Assembly (NCBI GenBank): GCA_013115125.1 | Contig: JABANN010000209.1 | Span: 1-52,826 of the forward strand | Direction of reading: 5' to 3' | Length of the DNA: 52,826 nt | DNA from: Perkinsus olseni | Lineage: Eukaryota; Perkinsozoa; Perkinsida | Shown here: piece after piece, positions 1 through 10,809 of the stretch | How the letters are laid out: every line of letters starts with the position of its first letter | How positions within the stretch are numbered: position 1 is the stretch's first letter | The notes under the pieces: generated by a model | The model's database searches: none | What the model saw: the letters and a program-made list of their open reading frames with translations, nothing else | What the model was told of the DNA's origin: nothing | Made by a program: the position numbers and the translations under genes

Positions 1-1151
1 CTGGGCGAGCGCGTCACGGACCAATGTTTGCACCACTCTACACTACACAAGTTTCGTGTAGGGTATCAGACAAGGGCTACAGTATCGCATAGTCGAGGAG
101 GCTGCGAGGGAACCTCAAACCTTGCAGTCTCGTCCTTGCGAGAGCGGTACTCGTCCAGTGCTGGCGTAGAGCACCGCAGAATTATAACTTTGCACGTCTC
201 TCGTGACTGGCCAAGTGACAACTGGCCGAATAGGTAGGACCGAGTGAAGAACCGTTGGCGCGCTAACTTCCTCGCTTGTTTCTAGGGACTCCCAAGTAGG
301 GAGTGCGGACCGTCTTCACTCTAACGTTCAACTTTACCATGTGAGTGATAGTAGTACAAGACGCGTGCATGCCAATCTGGCGCGTTTGAATGGCTAGGAG
401 TTCGGCGGCATGTAGTGAGTTGATGGTGGTGTCTTCGAAGATGGACCTGAAAGCCGAGTCTGCCACCGCGTACAGATGCTAATGGCCCTGTGTGAGGCTC
501 TATGGGCCAACTTTTAATATTCATGCAGCTTGTCCTATCGTAAGTGGTTGAAGACAGTGAATACTGAGAGATAGGACGCCACACGACAGCAGCAAGGTGT
601 TGTGCTCCTGTCATCATCCGAACCCGGCATGAGAGATACTGATAGAAGATGCCGATCCTCATGAGTATGGCAGGAAGAACTACTACCACTGGTAGTCTAC
701 AGACCGTGCGTTTTCGATAAGTAAAACAGAAATTTCGTTGGTTCTTCGCTACTAGTCCACGTGTGAGTTTATTTGGAACCCCTGTAGACTCAGAGAACTC
801 ACACTGATTATATATCTGTCCCACACGCGAAACGGCTGATCGATCGTAAATATCTGGGCGCGCGACGAAGTTTCAATCATTTTCACCGTGTTCTTTTTCA
901 CGAGTTTGTGCCTCCACAATCACAGCTCCTAGCCAACTGGCGTGTTACAAGCTCGACTACAATCTGCGATTCAACAGAACCGCAACATGGATCCATCTCC
1001 TTGGATCAACAGACATCTTCAACTCCATAGTAAACTCATCCATGCTTCCGCAGAACGACGCTCCACTCGTATTGTTGCCGTGCAAGAAAGCGTGTTGCTG
1101 ACTCGCTGCCCCCGAGCGTTCTCAACAGCTGCACACACAAGGCCTTCAACT
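1..1151. other. No gene recognised
   Basis: Several overlapping open frames occur on both strands but none has a recognisable domain, signal peptide or splice pattern. I see nothing I can name here. Confidence 0.4.
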
Positions 1152-1691
1152 TCACTTCGTTCGCGGAGTCCGCGACGCGGACTTCAGGCTCAGTTGCAGT
1201 CCAAGCGACTCCTCGGTGAGAACCTCGAAGATATCCAAAACGGAGTTGCCAGTGAGAACCCCGTCCACGCTTGTCCGTTGATAATGTAGCAGTTCTATTG
1301 GGCTGGTCATGTTGATAGAGCGATCTGTGTTTGCGAGCTCGCATATCTTCTTACCGAAAGTCGAGATGGGAAGGTGTTCCACGCCCCGCACGAAGGCATC
1401 CTCAACAGCTATTACAGAAGTAGTTGAGTTAAATCGCAGTAGGACGAAGGTGTTCCATTTATTTGGCAGTCTGAAGAACGACCGCAGCATGGACCCGGGT
1501 CCCTCGGTCATAACGAGCCTGCCGTGCATCAGTCCGGCATCCGAGGCAGTGAGCAGCTTTAGTTCGGATATTCCATCAGGGAGATCGTCCTTAGGGGCGG
1601 TGAAGGTGGCAGAGGGAAGCACAGGAGGGGCCGCGCTATCAACGAGGATAGTCGGCAACAGTACGAGAAGCACGAAGGGAGGGAAGGACAT
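1152..1691 (-). CDS. Secreted protein of unknown family
   Basis: A 179-residue open frame starts at an ATG (1691) and begins MSFPPFVLLVLLPTILVDSA, a clear signal peptide with cleavage likely after DSA. The mature part has no cysteine-rich or enzymatic motif I recognise; it carries NST and NMT sequons (N-glycosylation-type sites) and the phrase LRFNSTTSVIAVEDAF. It could be a distant relative of the FLLPR secreted family further along the window, because length and layout are similar, but I see no shared core motif. An open frame overlaps it on the plus strand without signal or domain features, so I prefer the minus strand. A 3' exon cannot be excluded. Function unknown. Confidence 0.5.
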   Translation of the reverse strand: MSFPPFVLLVLLPTILVDSAAPPVLPSATFTAPKDDLPDGISELKLLTASDAGLMHGRLVMTEGPGSMLRSFFRLPNKWNTFVLLRFNSTTSVIAVEDAFVRGVEHLPISTFGKKICELANTDRSINMTSPIELLHYQRTSVDGVLTGNSVLDIFEVLTEESLGLQLSLKSASRTPRTK

Positions 1692-1699
1692 AATAAAGC

Positions 1700-2372
1700 C
1701 GCACTGAGCAGGGAGCTCAACTCATGCCGCCAGAAGGCGCTCCTCCTTCGGTGAAACGCCGATCAGCGTAGGCTAAAGTGATCTACACCGATTTCACCTC
1801 AAGTTGATGGAGAGTGATCTCGAGGTGAATGTCCTGTTCCGTGAGTAACAAAGTGCGCTGGTTTTTCGCGCTCGCCATTGTGATCGATTTGGGCGCATCC
1901 TCGTGTCGGGCGGTTTCGGGAAATTGTTGTTGCTTGTTCGTTCCCAGGTCGAACTTCTTGCATCTTCGACAGGGCGCAGGTCCACCGGGAAAAGTCGGCC
2001 GATGTCAATTGAGCAGAGGTCCTCTGCCTCGAGGGAAGCCAATCGGAGGAAGGGCACAGCCCCGGGGACAACGACGAAGTAGTAGCGGTATTGGAGAGTG
2101 AAAAACGATATTATCCATCAGTAGCAGCGACAATACTCTGCAAACTCGCGGTGGGATCTTTCAGATAGGGAGGAGGATTCCGGTGTGTTAGAAGAATGCT
2201 GTGTGATGCTTTGTTAATGGCGCTGACGAAAAAACTAAATTTTCGAAAAAAAATTGCGGAAAAGTGAAATTTGTTTGATGATTGATAGATGAATTTTCGA
2301 CTATGTATTGGTACGGCAAGAACTCTCAACTCGTTACTTGTTGGAGTCCTTGAATACTTAAAGACAGCGGAT
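1700..2372. other. No gene recognised
   Basis: Short overlapping frames on both strands (for example minus 1794-2071) have no recognisable features. The right part leads into the 58-bp tandem repeat. Confidence 0.35.
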
Positions 2373-2750
2373 GAACACTCGGGAGGTTGTGGTCGAGAAA
2401 GTAGCATATTTTCAATGACGAACAGCGGATGAACNNNNNNNNNNNNNNNNNNNNNNNNNNNNNNNNNNNNNNNNNNNNNNNNNNNNNNNNNNNNNNNNNN
2501 NNNNNNNNNNNNNNNNNNNNNNNNNNNNNNGAACACTAGGCAGGTTGTGGTCGAGAAAGTAGCATATTTTCAATGACGAACAGCGGATGAACACTAGGCA
2601 GGTCGTGGTCGGGAAAGTAGCATATTTTCAATGACGAACAGCGGATGAACACTAGGCAGGTTGTGGTCGAGAAAGTAGCATATTTTCAATGACGAACAGC
2701 GGATGAACACTAGGCAGGTTGTGCTCGGGAAAGTAGCATATTTTTTCTTC
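2373..2750. repeat. 58-bp tandem repeat with an assembly gap
   Basis: A unit beginning GAACACTAGGCAGG recurs with starts at 2373, 2431, 2531, 2589, 2647 and 2705, so the period is 58 bp. Copies differ at only a few bases (for example CTCGGGAGG against CTAGGCAGG). Ns fill 2435-2530; the distance across the gap (100 bp from unit start to unit start) is not a multiple of 58, so the gap length is nominal and the true copy number is unknown. The unit contains no conserved reading frame. Confidence 0.9.
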
Positions 2751-3069
2751 ACGAGCCGCGGACGATTCAAACGGGCGTGCAGTTGTTGCTGGTATCGTTA
2801 AATGGGTTGTGGTTGTTCAACACCGGAGACCATCGAGGACCTCGTCCATCATCACGCGGCGTCTCCCGTCGACAGACCGAAACAACGGCCACTGGAAGGC
2901 ACTCCCTCCACGGAAGCGGTACTGGCCTGGGGTTGATCGTTATGGAAGCTTCGGTATCATGCAGGGCAAACGGGCGCCACGCGGTAGTGTGCAAGAGCAG
3001 CGGAAGCGTGGTAGTGCTGCAGTGAGTCAAGAGGATCGACGAGAGCCGCCGCCGGGTAGGGATGGATGA

Positions 3070-4670
3070 GGGGTATTGGGGGTAAATAATTCTCCTTCAG
3101 AGCCCACTAATAAGGCTAAGTTGGAGCTGCTCCATCTAACATCGGAGGACGTGTCTCATCCCGGCGATGACAGTACGCCGGTGGACACTAATAGTACATC
3201 AACTGATGAACAGTATATGGACCTAACGGTAGTACAGAAGTCAGGGACTGCAAGACATAATCGTCAAGTTTGTGTGTTGGTCGATGGTTCCCCTTGTGCT
3301 GTCGTCTCGCCCCGCCTGGTGGATTGCCTTTCTTTTAGCTAAAGTCGCTCGGCACTCGGTGTTCCTTTTTTTCGGAACGCTGGATGACTTCTGCAAATTT
3401 GTCACGTTTTCGAGTGGCCGTCGTCCAGTGTGGACCTGATCATCCTTGTGGCGCGAGAATGATCTTTTTGAGCGGGAATTTTTCCGAGTGAGGTGATTGT
3501 TCGTGTACCAGGTACCAGTGCGGTCGGCCAAAGCGGAGCTGATGGCGATCCCGGCGGCGACGAGCTCAGAATTTTCGTCCGACGTTTACAGTTTGGAATC
3601 CTCGGAAGAAGCGGCTCTGGAGGAAATAGTGCGGCCCCCAAAGAAGGGGTAGTAGGGGATGTTTTACTCGATTGGTTATTGGGGTGCGTATCTTAGGTCG
3701 ACCCTGGCATCGAGCGGAAGGAAAGATACGAGAAGGTAGTTTGTCGGGGTTGGGCATCTTACGTCAGAATTATCGTCGGTCCAGAATAGTTTTCTCTATT
3801 GAGTTTCTCTACTTTTTGGCATTCGCCAGGGCACAACGGAATAGCCGCCGAAATATCCAAGGTTGAAGACGGCATGATACGGATTAGGTCCCTGAACCCA
3901 CATCTTCTGACTGAATCTTGTCTGACATTCGTTGAACTGCAAATACAGTAATGAAAAAGATCCAGCAGGAAAACACGGGGCCAGTATGCCACGCGACAGG
4001 AGCAGGCAGCACTCAGCAGATACTGCCTCAATAGCTCTACTATTCTTCGCTCGGTCTTGCATGTACCATAGTGGCTACCTCATTTCTGCATGTGGTATTT
4101 TCTTCGTTAGAGACTGTATCACCATTCTCAGGCGGCCGTCACCTACCGCTGCCACTAGTGGCGAAGCAGAACGGCACCGGAAGCCGGAGGCAGAGGCAAC
4201 AGTGGACCCGGAGGACGTTGTGTTCGAGGAGAGGTACTGCAGGCTTATCAGGGGTGGGCCCTTTACAGTGTACACCCGAGAGTTGGTAGGAGATAGAGTT
4301 CAAAGGAGGGGCGCGGTTAAGCAGGATTGGGGTGTTGGAAAACTCTGGGGTTGGGAGTTGACTGGGTTGTTCACGCAGGCCTGGGAGTTGTGGCTGGTTG
4401 AAGTCTCTTTGAATCTGAGGTTGATGCGTGACACTTATACGTGTCAAAGATTCCCCTGTTTAGTGATGTCATCATACCCGTTAGAACTGAAGTGGAGGGC
4501 GAAATATCTTGGGATAGTTGCCGAAATTGAAGAAGCTGGGTGCCCCCGATTAGAATACCAATACCACTCTTTCCCCAAATCACATTCTCGTATCAGTTGC
4601 GGGACGCTATTGGCCGCCTCTACGGGTAAAAATGTCCGATTCCGTCGAAACTTTTCCCATCCATAATCGT
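3070..4670 (+). mobile_element. Possible decayed retroelement-like tract
   Basis: Around 3262-3340 the translated plus strand reads like an aspartic protease of retroelement type (VLVDGSP then AVVSPRLVD). Further plus-strand fragments follow to about 4670. The tract looks broken in several places, I found no terminal repeats, and the family is not determined. It may equally be chance similarity. Confidence 0.2.
3688..3705 (+). repeat. Dispersed GTATCTTAGGTCGA motif copy
   Basis: Eighteen bases (GTATCTTAGGTCGACCCT) are identical to 27168-27185. Other copies: minus 5738-5750, plus 5836-5845, plus 15131-15144, minus 20028-20041, minus 26718-26731 (variant), minus 38604-38617. Confidence 0.8.
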
Positions 4671-4679
4671 TGCTGTCGA

Positions 4680-6257
4680 AATGTGGGGTGACCGTTCTAG
4701 TGACCCTAGTGTTCCCCCTTCAGCGTCCCGTCTTCCCCCGTCCATCGCCGGCCGCCACCAGCCGTCCCCGCCGAACCTGGTCCGGAGAAAATATCTTCTT
4801 CATCGTAGCTGTCGTGTAGAATATCGAAGTACTCTTACCGTTCCTAAGTCGGATGATTCAAACCAAAGTCCGCTGTTATTTTATTATATAAAATTAACCC
4901 CTCCTTCCTGTTTACGTCTCTTGGGTTCTGTCAATGTGGTTTCACAACTCACAAGTCGCCGACAGTAGCAGGCGAGCATGTTCATTCTACCTACAGTTGA
5001 TCGGGCTGTGAGTGCGGCCGCTGTTTGGTCGGTTAGTAGGGCTGATAAACGTTCCGCTTGTGATCGTGGAATCTACCGGGCGTGTGTGATTCAGTTTCCC
5101 GCTCAGACACTGCCACCTGGGCTGTGGGGCCTATCGTACGGCGTCAAAGAGCGTATACGAGATACTCTTCCGCAGAATTCCCTATCCTCTGTTCCGCGGT
5201 CGGGGCTTAGTAGTGCTGTGAACTCGCCAGTATCCGAGGTTGATGCTTTCACTCTGCGCGTATGAAGATCTCAACTTCCAAATCGTTCGGCCGCTGCGCT
5301 TGTCTCCTTTCACTTTAAGCGCGTGGGAGGAGAATCTGCCAAGATCAGGAGCTGGATGCTCTACTACATCGACACAGTCGCCATCTCTGACGCTTCGATC
5401 GGGTCTTCATGTGCTCTCAGAATTGTGAAGGTCACGCTGATCGTCGTCAAGGTGTTATGTAGATGGCCTCACTAGGCGTTTCATAGCCTCTTAACCTGGA
5501 AGGTGTTCAACACGTCAAGCAACCCCGTCGCCGTCACAGATGTTGTCATCATCGTAGTTGATGTTATTTTATAATGATCGGGGTCGCGCAGAAAAGAACA
5601 GATACTTCGCACGGCAACTCGTTGATAGCTCGAAGGGAGTTTAAAAGGCAGCAACAGAAGCATCGGGAAACGATAAGACGAATGCAGCCGAGCATAGGTT
5701 GGAGCGTATCTTCGACCTTCACGGATAGTGCAAGCATCGACCTTAGATACCAGGCGCCCGGCCGACCATAAGCATCTTACTTTGTACGGCCGAGACTACT
5801 ACGCGAAGAAGCGTAAGCAGCTTCCCTCAGGGGGCGTATCTTAGGAGGTTAAAGCAGGTCAAATAACGGAATCAGCTTACAACGATCTGAAGATGATACA
5901 GAGCATCGCCCAGACTATGACGCGATCTCCGGAGCTTCTGGTGGGTTCGGTGGCATCTGTTGAGCTGCGAGGTGACCTCTCAGGGCTCGGCCAGGAGGCC
6001 GGGGCCTGTCAGTTTGAATCGGGAATACAGGAAACGGGAGCTCTTCAGAATCACACTCGTGAGGGTTTCGAGGACAGCGGGGGAATGGATGCCTGAGTTT
6101 AGGAAAATCACGCGCTGCTGAGTCGATTGGAGCGACTGAGACCATACTACAGCACTGCTAGGCTGGAACGCGATTATCTCCGGCATATGAGGTAGACAGG
6201 AGAAAGAAGGGGGTATTGAAGTTTGGAACTCTCCTCGCCCGGCTACTTGTCGGGTTA
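4680..6257. other. No gene recognised
   Basis: Only short unlinked frames are present. Two copies of the dispersed GTATCTTAGG-type motif lie here (minus strand 5738-5750; plus strand 5836-5845). Confidence 0.35.
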
Positions 6258-6684
6258 GACGTTGGGAATTTCTATTCGGGTGTGTTGGTGTTATCACCCG
6301 ACAATACAGAGTGATACTGATAAGAGCCTGCNNNNNNNNNNNNNNNNNNNNNNNNNNNNNNNNNNNNNNNNNNNNNNNNNNNNNNNNNNNNNNNNNNNNN
6401 NNNNNNNNNNNNNNNNNNNNNNNNNNNNAGGGGACAGGTGTATTGTGTGCTCTCACAATCACAGTAGGTCTTCGTCAAACGTCGACAGTAGTGGACGTTG
6501 GGAATTTCTATTCGGGTGTGTTGGTGTTATCACCCGACAATACAGAGTGATACTGATAAGAGCCTGATCCTTTCTGAATACAGCAGGAGCGAATACTACT
6601 AGCGCTAGGGGACAGGTGTATTGTGTGCTCTCACAATCACAGTAGGTCTTCGTCAAACGTCGACAGTAGTGGACGTTGGGACAG
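6258..6684. repeat. 178-bp tandem repeat with an assembly gap
   Basis: The unit starting GACGTTGGGAATTTC occurs at 6258 and 6494 and its beginning recurs at 6672, giving a 178-bp period. It includes GTGATACTGATAAGAGCC and an ACAGGTGTATTGTGTGC block. Ns occupy 6332-6428; by comparison with the complete unit only about 39 bp should be missing, so the gap is over-long or nominal. A diverged relative lies at 13050-13146. Confidence 0.85.
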
Positions 6685-7239
6685 CGGCGTCTGTGCATTG
6701 ACGAGGCGCCCCTCTCCCAACGCCCACTCTTCATGGCGATGCACGTCACTCTTCCTCCCTTTGAGAGCCTATCAGGTTGTTATGGTACGCTGCATCAGGT
6801 ACATGGTTCAGTCCAGCGCGCATGCGTACAGCAGAAGCCGCCAACACCATCCCATGGTGGAGAAGATAAAAGCGCGGGAGAAGGCTGCCAGGTAGGAATC
6901 TTTTTACAGTCGAACCTTGTCCGTCATGAGCATGGGTGAACCTTAGATCCTCCGAGATGCGGAGTCGCCCAGGGGTTGATCAACAGACGCGGCGGTCGCT
7001 TGGGGGGAGTAGGTCGTCACCAAGTTTGAGGCAGAACAGTTCTGTGATGAGTGTCGGGGTAAGGCAGCTATATCCTTTTTGAACGATCTTGGGCGACCTC
7101 TTTGAATCTGGCAAGCTCAACCTCTGCAGGAATCTTGTTGTTGCCTCCCAGCTCACACATTTCGGTGTTGGTAAATTATAATTTCGCATACCACATTTCC
7201 CCGAAATACCCTGCTTTGAGATCACCCTGTCAGGTTCCG

Positions 7240-7567
7240 GTATCAACTACGTCATCCTACTGCTACCTCCCTCCTGATGACCATCCAGCAGCCACGAGGG
7301 ACCTAGCCCGGGTTGTGGTGGCACGAGTATTGGGAGGAGTACTCGGCGCTGCAGAGGCTCTCCGCATCAAGTAGGCTTCCACTCGGCACTGACTAGCAGC
7401 TCATCTCGCGGCCTTCAGGCCCCTCAGCAAGGGTACTCAAGACTTCGACGAGGAGAAGCTGCAGTTCGGGCGGCATCGGGTGAGATGATGGTGTTTTTCG
7501 GTGGTGCAGTTATTCTTGGGCTGAATTATGATATTGAAGAAGCTGACAACACTCTCTCATATGTAAC
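7240..7567 (+). CDS. Possible 3' exons of an unrecognised gene
   Basis: An exon-like stretch ending ARVLGGVLGAAEALRI is followed at about 7371 by a GT...CTTCAG intron candidate of roughly 48 nt. The downstream exon can be read in two frames: one gives KPLSKGTQDFDEEKLQF, the other ends VFFGGAVILGLNYD and continues to a TAG at about 7567. The spacing fits the small introns elsewhere in the window, but the frame and start are unresolved and no family is recognised. Low confidence. Confidence 0.25.
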
Positions 7568-7691
7568 GCCTTAGTGACCAGCGGTGGAGAATCAGTCGGT
7601 TGAAATCAGTAACAAAAGCATAAAACAAAATAAAAATAAATATAGAACAATGGGATTTTTCAACGAAAATATCAGTTTCGCGAATAAAACA

Positions 7692-8030
7692 ATGAAATCG
7701 GTTAACATAGCGGGAAGATATCGCCTGTGCAGTTGGCTGGCCTTCCTTACGGTTGGTCTTCTTCCCTGCTGTCAGGCACCCTCCTCGGTGATCTCGTCCG
7801 TCGATGACAGTAGTGAGGTTGTGGACTATTCAGAAGGGAATGTCGAACACGAAACAGCCAGCAGGACCGTAGAGGATCTCATAGACGCTGCCGCTGATCT
7901 ATTCACGGACATGGATGGTGGGTAACCCGTCTCCTCCCTGCTGTGCGTTGGTGAATCTCATTCGATAGATGATTATTCGGGAGAATTTGATACCGAGGAA
8001 GAGGAAGAAGCGGAAGAGTCGGTGTTGTAG
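7692..8030 (+). CDS. Small acidic secreted protein
   Basis: The likely start is ATG 7692 (MKSVNIAGRYRL), giving a basic n-region, a hydrophobic segment (CSWLAFLTVGLLPCC) and probable cleavage near CQA. ATGs lie upstream, so the start is not certain. The mature chain is serine- and acid-rich. A 51-nt intron (7918-7968, GTGGGT...GATAG) joins GATG to ATGAT, and the second exon ends in an acidic run (DTEEEEEAEE) with TAG at 8028-8030. The unspliced frame stops at once after 7922, which supports the intron. A small hairpin (CATGGT/ACCATG) lies just past the stop. Secretion is inferred from the signal peptide; function unknown. Confidence 0.55.
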
Positions 8031-8374
8031 CTGATCATGGTCATCACCATGTCAAGTTCTTTTATTGTTGTTCGTCTTTGAACCTGTCTTGTGTGGGAAG
8101 TGTCTATGATGATAACAGCAGCAGCGCTATCGGGCAGTAGCTGCTTTCACTTCGAATGGCGATCGTGCCTGCCAAGCATCCTGCTGAAGCCCCTTTCGAA
8201 GAGGCAGAGTGCGTTTCAATTGGGAAAGTCTGCTCAATCTCCTGTGCGTACAGCCACCTTGTGTTCAAAACAGAAATTCGATTTTTACCACCGCCTGAGT
8301 CTAGGCGACCGTCAGAATGAGCTCAGTAGGCTCAGTATCTTGTCGTTGCAACCTCTTCTTCGACGGCCTCGCTG

Positions 8375-8394
8375 AGAGTATCTTTGGATACTCT
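8375..8394. other. Perfect 8-bp stem-loop
   Basis: AGAGTATC and GATACTCT flank a four-base loop. It lies about 100 bp beyond the 3' end of the minus-strand secreted gene at 8491-8946, so it could serve in 3' end formation; that role is a guess. Confidence 0.35.
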
Positions 8395-8490
8395 GATATA
8401 ACACTATGAACACAAAAAGCTTCACAGACATATACAGCATCATCAGCACACGCATGTGATGAGTTTCAGTGAAGACGATTAGAGTCTCTT

Positions 8491-8946
8491 CTAAGGGCGC
8501 CTATGGGCCACCCGTTCACGTCCCTCATCGAATCGAACTGAGAATCTATCTCGGTCTGGATGGTACTCGACAGTGACCAAAGATATGTTCGGTCTTGAGA
8601 TCAATCCAACGGCCATCAACCGGTCAAGAACGTCGTTCCACTCCAACTTCATATCATCCGTTAAATTCACGAAATCCACCACCGTTGTATTGGGGTGAAA
8701 ATAAAAGTGGGTTCTAGGTGTCTCAACTTTAAGACGACGGTTCCAACTAATCACCTTAATCGTGATCAAGTCACCGCGGAGGCAAGACTGGCAATGCATC
8801 CATATTCCAACGTCATCTGTCTCTTCAGCCGCTGAGGTTTGGTAAGCAGCTGAATATTGCTGTTCCCTGGGAAGAAGGAATCCCAGGTACCCTTCCACTG
8901 TTGCCGCAGTAGCGAGAAGAATCCGAACGATTGATAAGATAGTCAT
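8491..8946 (-). CDS. FLLPR-family small secreted protein, member 1
   Basis: 151 residues from ATG 8946. The N terminus MTILSIVRILLATAATVEG is a signal peptide, followed by YLGFLLPREQQ. The core carries VVDFVNLTDDMKLEWNDVL and then GLISRPNISLVTVEYHP, and the protein ends in a basic tail. Members 2 and 3 on the same strand share the FLLPR-like segment, the (D/E)F(I/V)NLTD(D/E) motif, a spacer of about 20 residues, GLI and a final S-x-V/I-x-Y strand. The single-exon frame and shared order suggest a secreted, lineage-specific family that spread by local duplication. The upstream in-frame extension lacks a signal and I do not include it. Function unknown; no enzyme motif is seen. Confidence 0.6.
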   Translation of the reverse strand: MTILSIVRILLATAATVEGYLGFLLPREQQYSAAYQTSAAEETDDVGIWMHCQSCLRGDLITIKVISWNRRLKVETPRTHFYFHPNTTVVDFVNLTDDMKLEWNDVLDRLMAVGLISRPNISLVTVEYHPDRDRFSVRFDEGRERVAHRRP

Positions 8947-9129
8947 TAAGTCGAAAACAACTAGTCCTGAGCGAAGCGAGTACTTCCTGATATCTTGAAG
9001 AAGCTTGCTCTGTGATGGAAATGAACTTCGAGCGGCTCGAAGTTGGAAATGTGCGCGTGGCGACAGTAACTCGCAAGGGTGCAAGATGATGCTGCCTTGA
9101 CCCTCTAGCGCGGAAAATGATAATCTCAA

Positions 9130-10233
9130 TCAGATTTCCGTGTTAAAGCTACACGGTCGAAGCACTAATTGCAATCGTGAGCGGCCCTGAGGAGAGCTTC
9201 TTGAGAATCTGTCCGATTGTGCTGCATCTCAACGCTTCAGAGGGTCCCTCAGTGTTTACATCGGGTTCGAGTCTAACTGAGCCGTTACCGTAGGCGGTGG
9301 ACTATAAACTCACACACACACGAGCCGCCCTTGATGAGCTGCGGTTTCTCAATCAGCATCCGCGTACCTACCCAGCTCGGAGAATGACCTTCTCGAGCGC
9401 TAGTTCGAGGCTGGTCGGTCTGGTCTTGAGATCATCTTTGGGGTGAACATGAGTCTCTCATCGCATGTAGTCGGCTTCGTCGTTTGTTGCCAATAAACGG
9501 TGGAGTTGAAATCTTCAATTTAAGAGACTCATTGGGGCAGCAGTAAAGGAGCTCAGGACGAGCTCAATCGACGCGAAGTTGTTGCGAGTGAGGGGGTGAC
9601 CTCCATCTTGCCTCCACGCTTGCGTTCTCAGGCAACTTGCGGCAATTTGGTAAAGTCGGTCCACTATTATTCGTACGCTACTTTTTTGTTGAGAATATGG
9701 TACTGGAATGCAATACGAGCGGATGTAGCTCATAGCGAACGAGACCATAGATCAGACGATAAGTGGTTGAGTATGTGAGTTGAGCAAGTGAAGCTAGCAA
9801 TGTGACAGCAGCATAATGCTGTAAAGCACAGCTCGAGCGTGCTGGCATAGCAAGTACGAGGACCGGAAACCAGACACCACTTTGAAACAGCCCGGACACG
9901 ATCCCTAATGTGACCAGCTACCTCCTGGGAGGCTCTTGCCATATGATACAGGTTATCGTACACCACCCGTAACCATTTTAATCTGAAATTTCGCATCTGA
10001 GAACCCTCTAGGGGAGGAATTCTGCTTAACTTGCAGGACATGTCATCATCAACAGTGGCCACCATTAGTATTACACAAGTTGGGATATAAGGAACTTGCG
10101 AGGCTAACGGTTCGCTGGAGTCCGGGAATGATTTCCCTAGCAGCGCGTTAACCATTGGGAACTCCAGCAGAGAAGAGTGGAATTCGGAGACTCTACCTCC
10201 CTAAAACGACACTGAATAAGTCATCCGTCAGCG
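9130..10233. other. No gene recognised; holds one copy of a dispersed repeat
   Basis: An open frame on the minus strand (9730-10155) reads WLRVVYDNLYHMARASQEVA in its middle and may be an exon remnant, but it has no homologue I recognise and no clear splice partners. The 100-bp dispersed repeat copy lies at 9214-9315. Confidence 0.3.
9214..9315. repeat. Dispersed ~100-bp repeat, copy 1
   Basis: This stretch (GATTGTGCTGCATCTCAACG... to ...ACTATAAACTCACACA) matches 15972-16074 at roughly 90 percent by eye, same orientation. A shorter piece of the right end recurs near 13467-13498. Confidence 0.85.
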
Positions 10234-10801
10234 TCAGGCTGAGCTGAGGTTCCGTAGTTGTGCGCCTGCACACCTACACGGAGGGTCTAGTGGACGGCAG
10301 ACGCACGATCGTCTTTGGTACTGGACTCTGCTCAACGACATGTCCGGCTCCGGGATCAACCCATCATTCGTCAAGTCCTGTAAGAAGCTCGTCAAAGAGC
10401 TGTGCACAGCACCAGTGGTCATGCGCGCTTTCGTCTCGTCAGTCAAGTTAATGAAGTCTATGATTTTGCTTGTATCAAAGAAGTGGAATGGGAGGCCTGG
10501 TGTGTATGCAGTGCGATCCCCGTAGGGTCGCTGCACCCGCATCTTCATGTTATCACCCTCCTGCCCGGAGAAGAAGAACAATTCTACGCCAAGACCATTG
10601 CCAGCCCCTGATTGAACGCCATTGATGGCGTTCTATATGTTGCCCAGTACGCTGTTTCACTTGGGAGTAGGAAGCTGAGGTGGCCCTCAGCCACGGAAGC
10701 GAAAAGATGAACGATTGTGAATGACGATCTAAATGACGATTAAAATGGAAATCACTGACAAATCTGTCGGGGACGGAGGCGACGTAGAATGCCGTATGCA
10801 C
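10234..10801 (-). CDS. FLLPR-family small secreted protein, member 2
   Basis: This is a spliced family member. The upstream exon contains FSLPWLRATSASYSQVKQ, matching the FLLPR...YSA/SFAQY region of members 1 and 3. A 43-nt GT-AG intron (10608-10650) then joins it to VELFFFSGQEGDNMKMRV, KIIDFINLTDETKARM and DGLIPEPDMSLSRVQY. Without the intron, in-frame stops interrupt the match, so I prefer splicing to a pseudogene. The 5' end is uncertain: the open frame starts at 10801 (MHTAFYVASVP) and lacks the strong signal peptide of its relatives, so a further 5' exon may exist. The C-terminal tail is longer and cysteine-bearing (CVCRPLDPPCRC). Function unknown. Confidence 0.45.
10614..10633. repeat. 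Perfect 9-bp hairpin inside a 43-nt intron
   Basis: GAACGCCAT and ATGGCGTTC are separated by two bases and fill nearly half of the intron of secreted-family member 2. Confidence 0.7.
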
Positions 10802-10809
10802 TTTGGTAA

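Noticed and set aside
942-1289. Plus-strand frame overlapping the secreted protein
   Set aside because: No signal, domain or splice support; the minus-strand frame has a clear signal peptide.
6896-6913. An 18-nt GTAGGA...TTTTTACAG intron
   Set aside because: No exon on either side can be confirmed, so the match may be accidental.
10234-10801. Member 2 of the secreted family as a pseudogene
   Set aside because: A 43-nt GT-AG intron accounts for the stops and restores the alignment.
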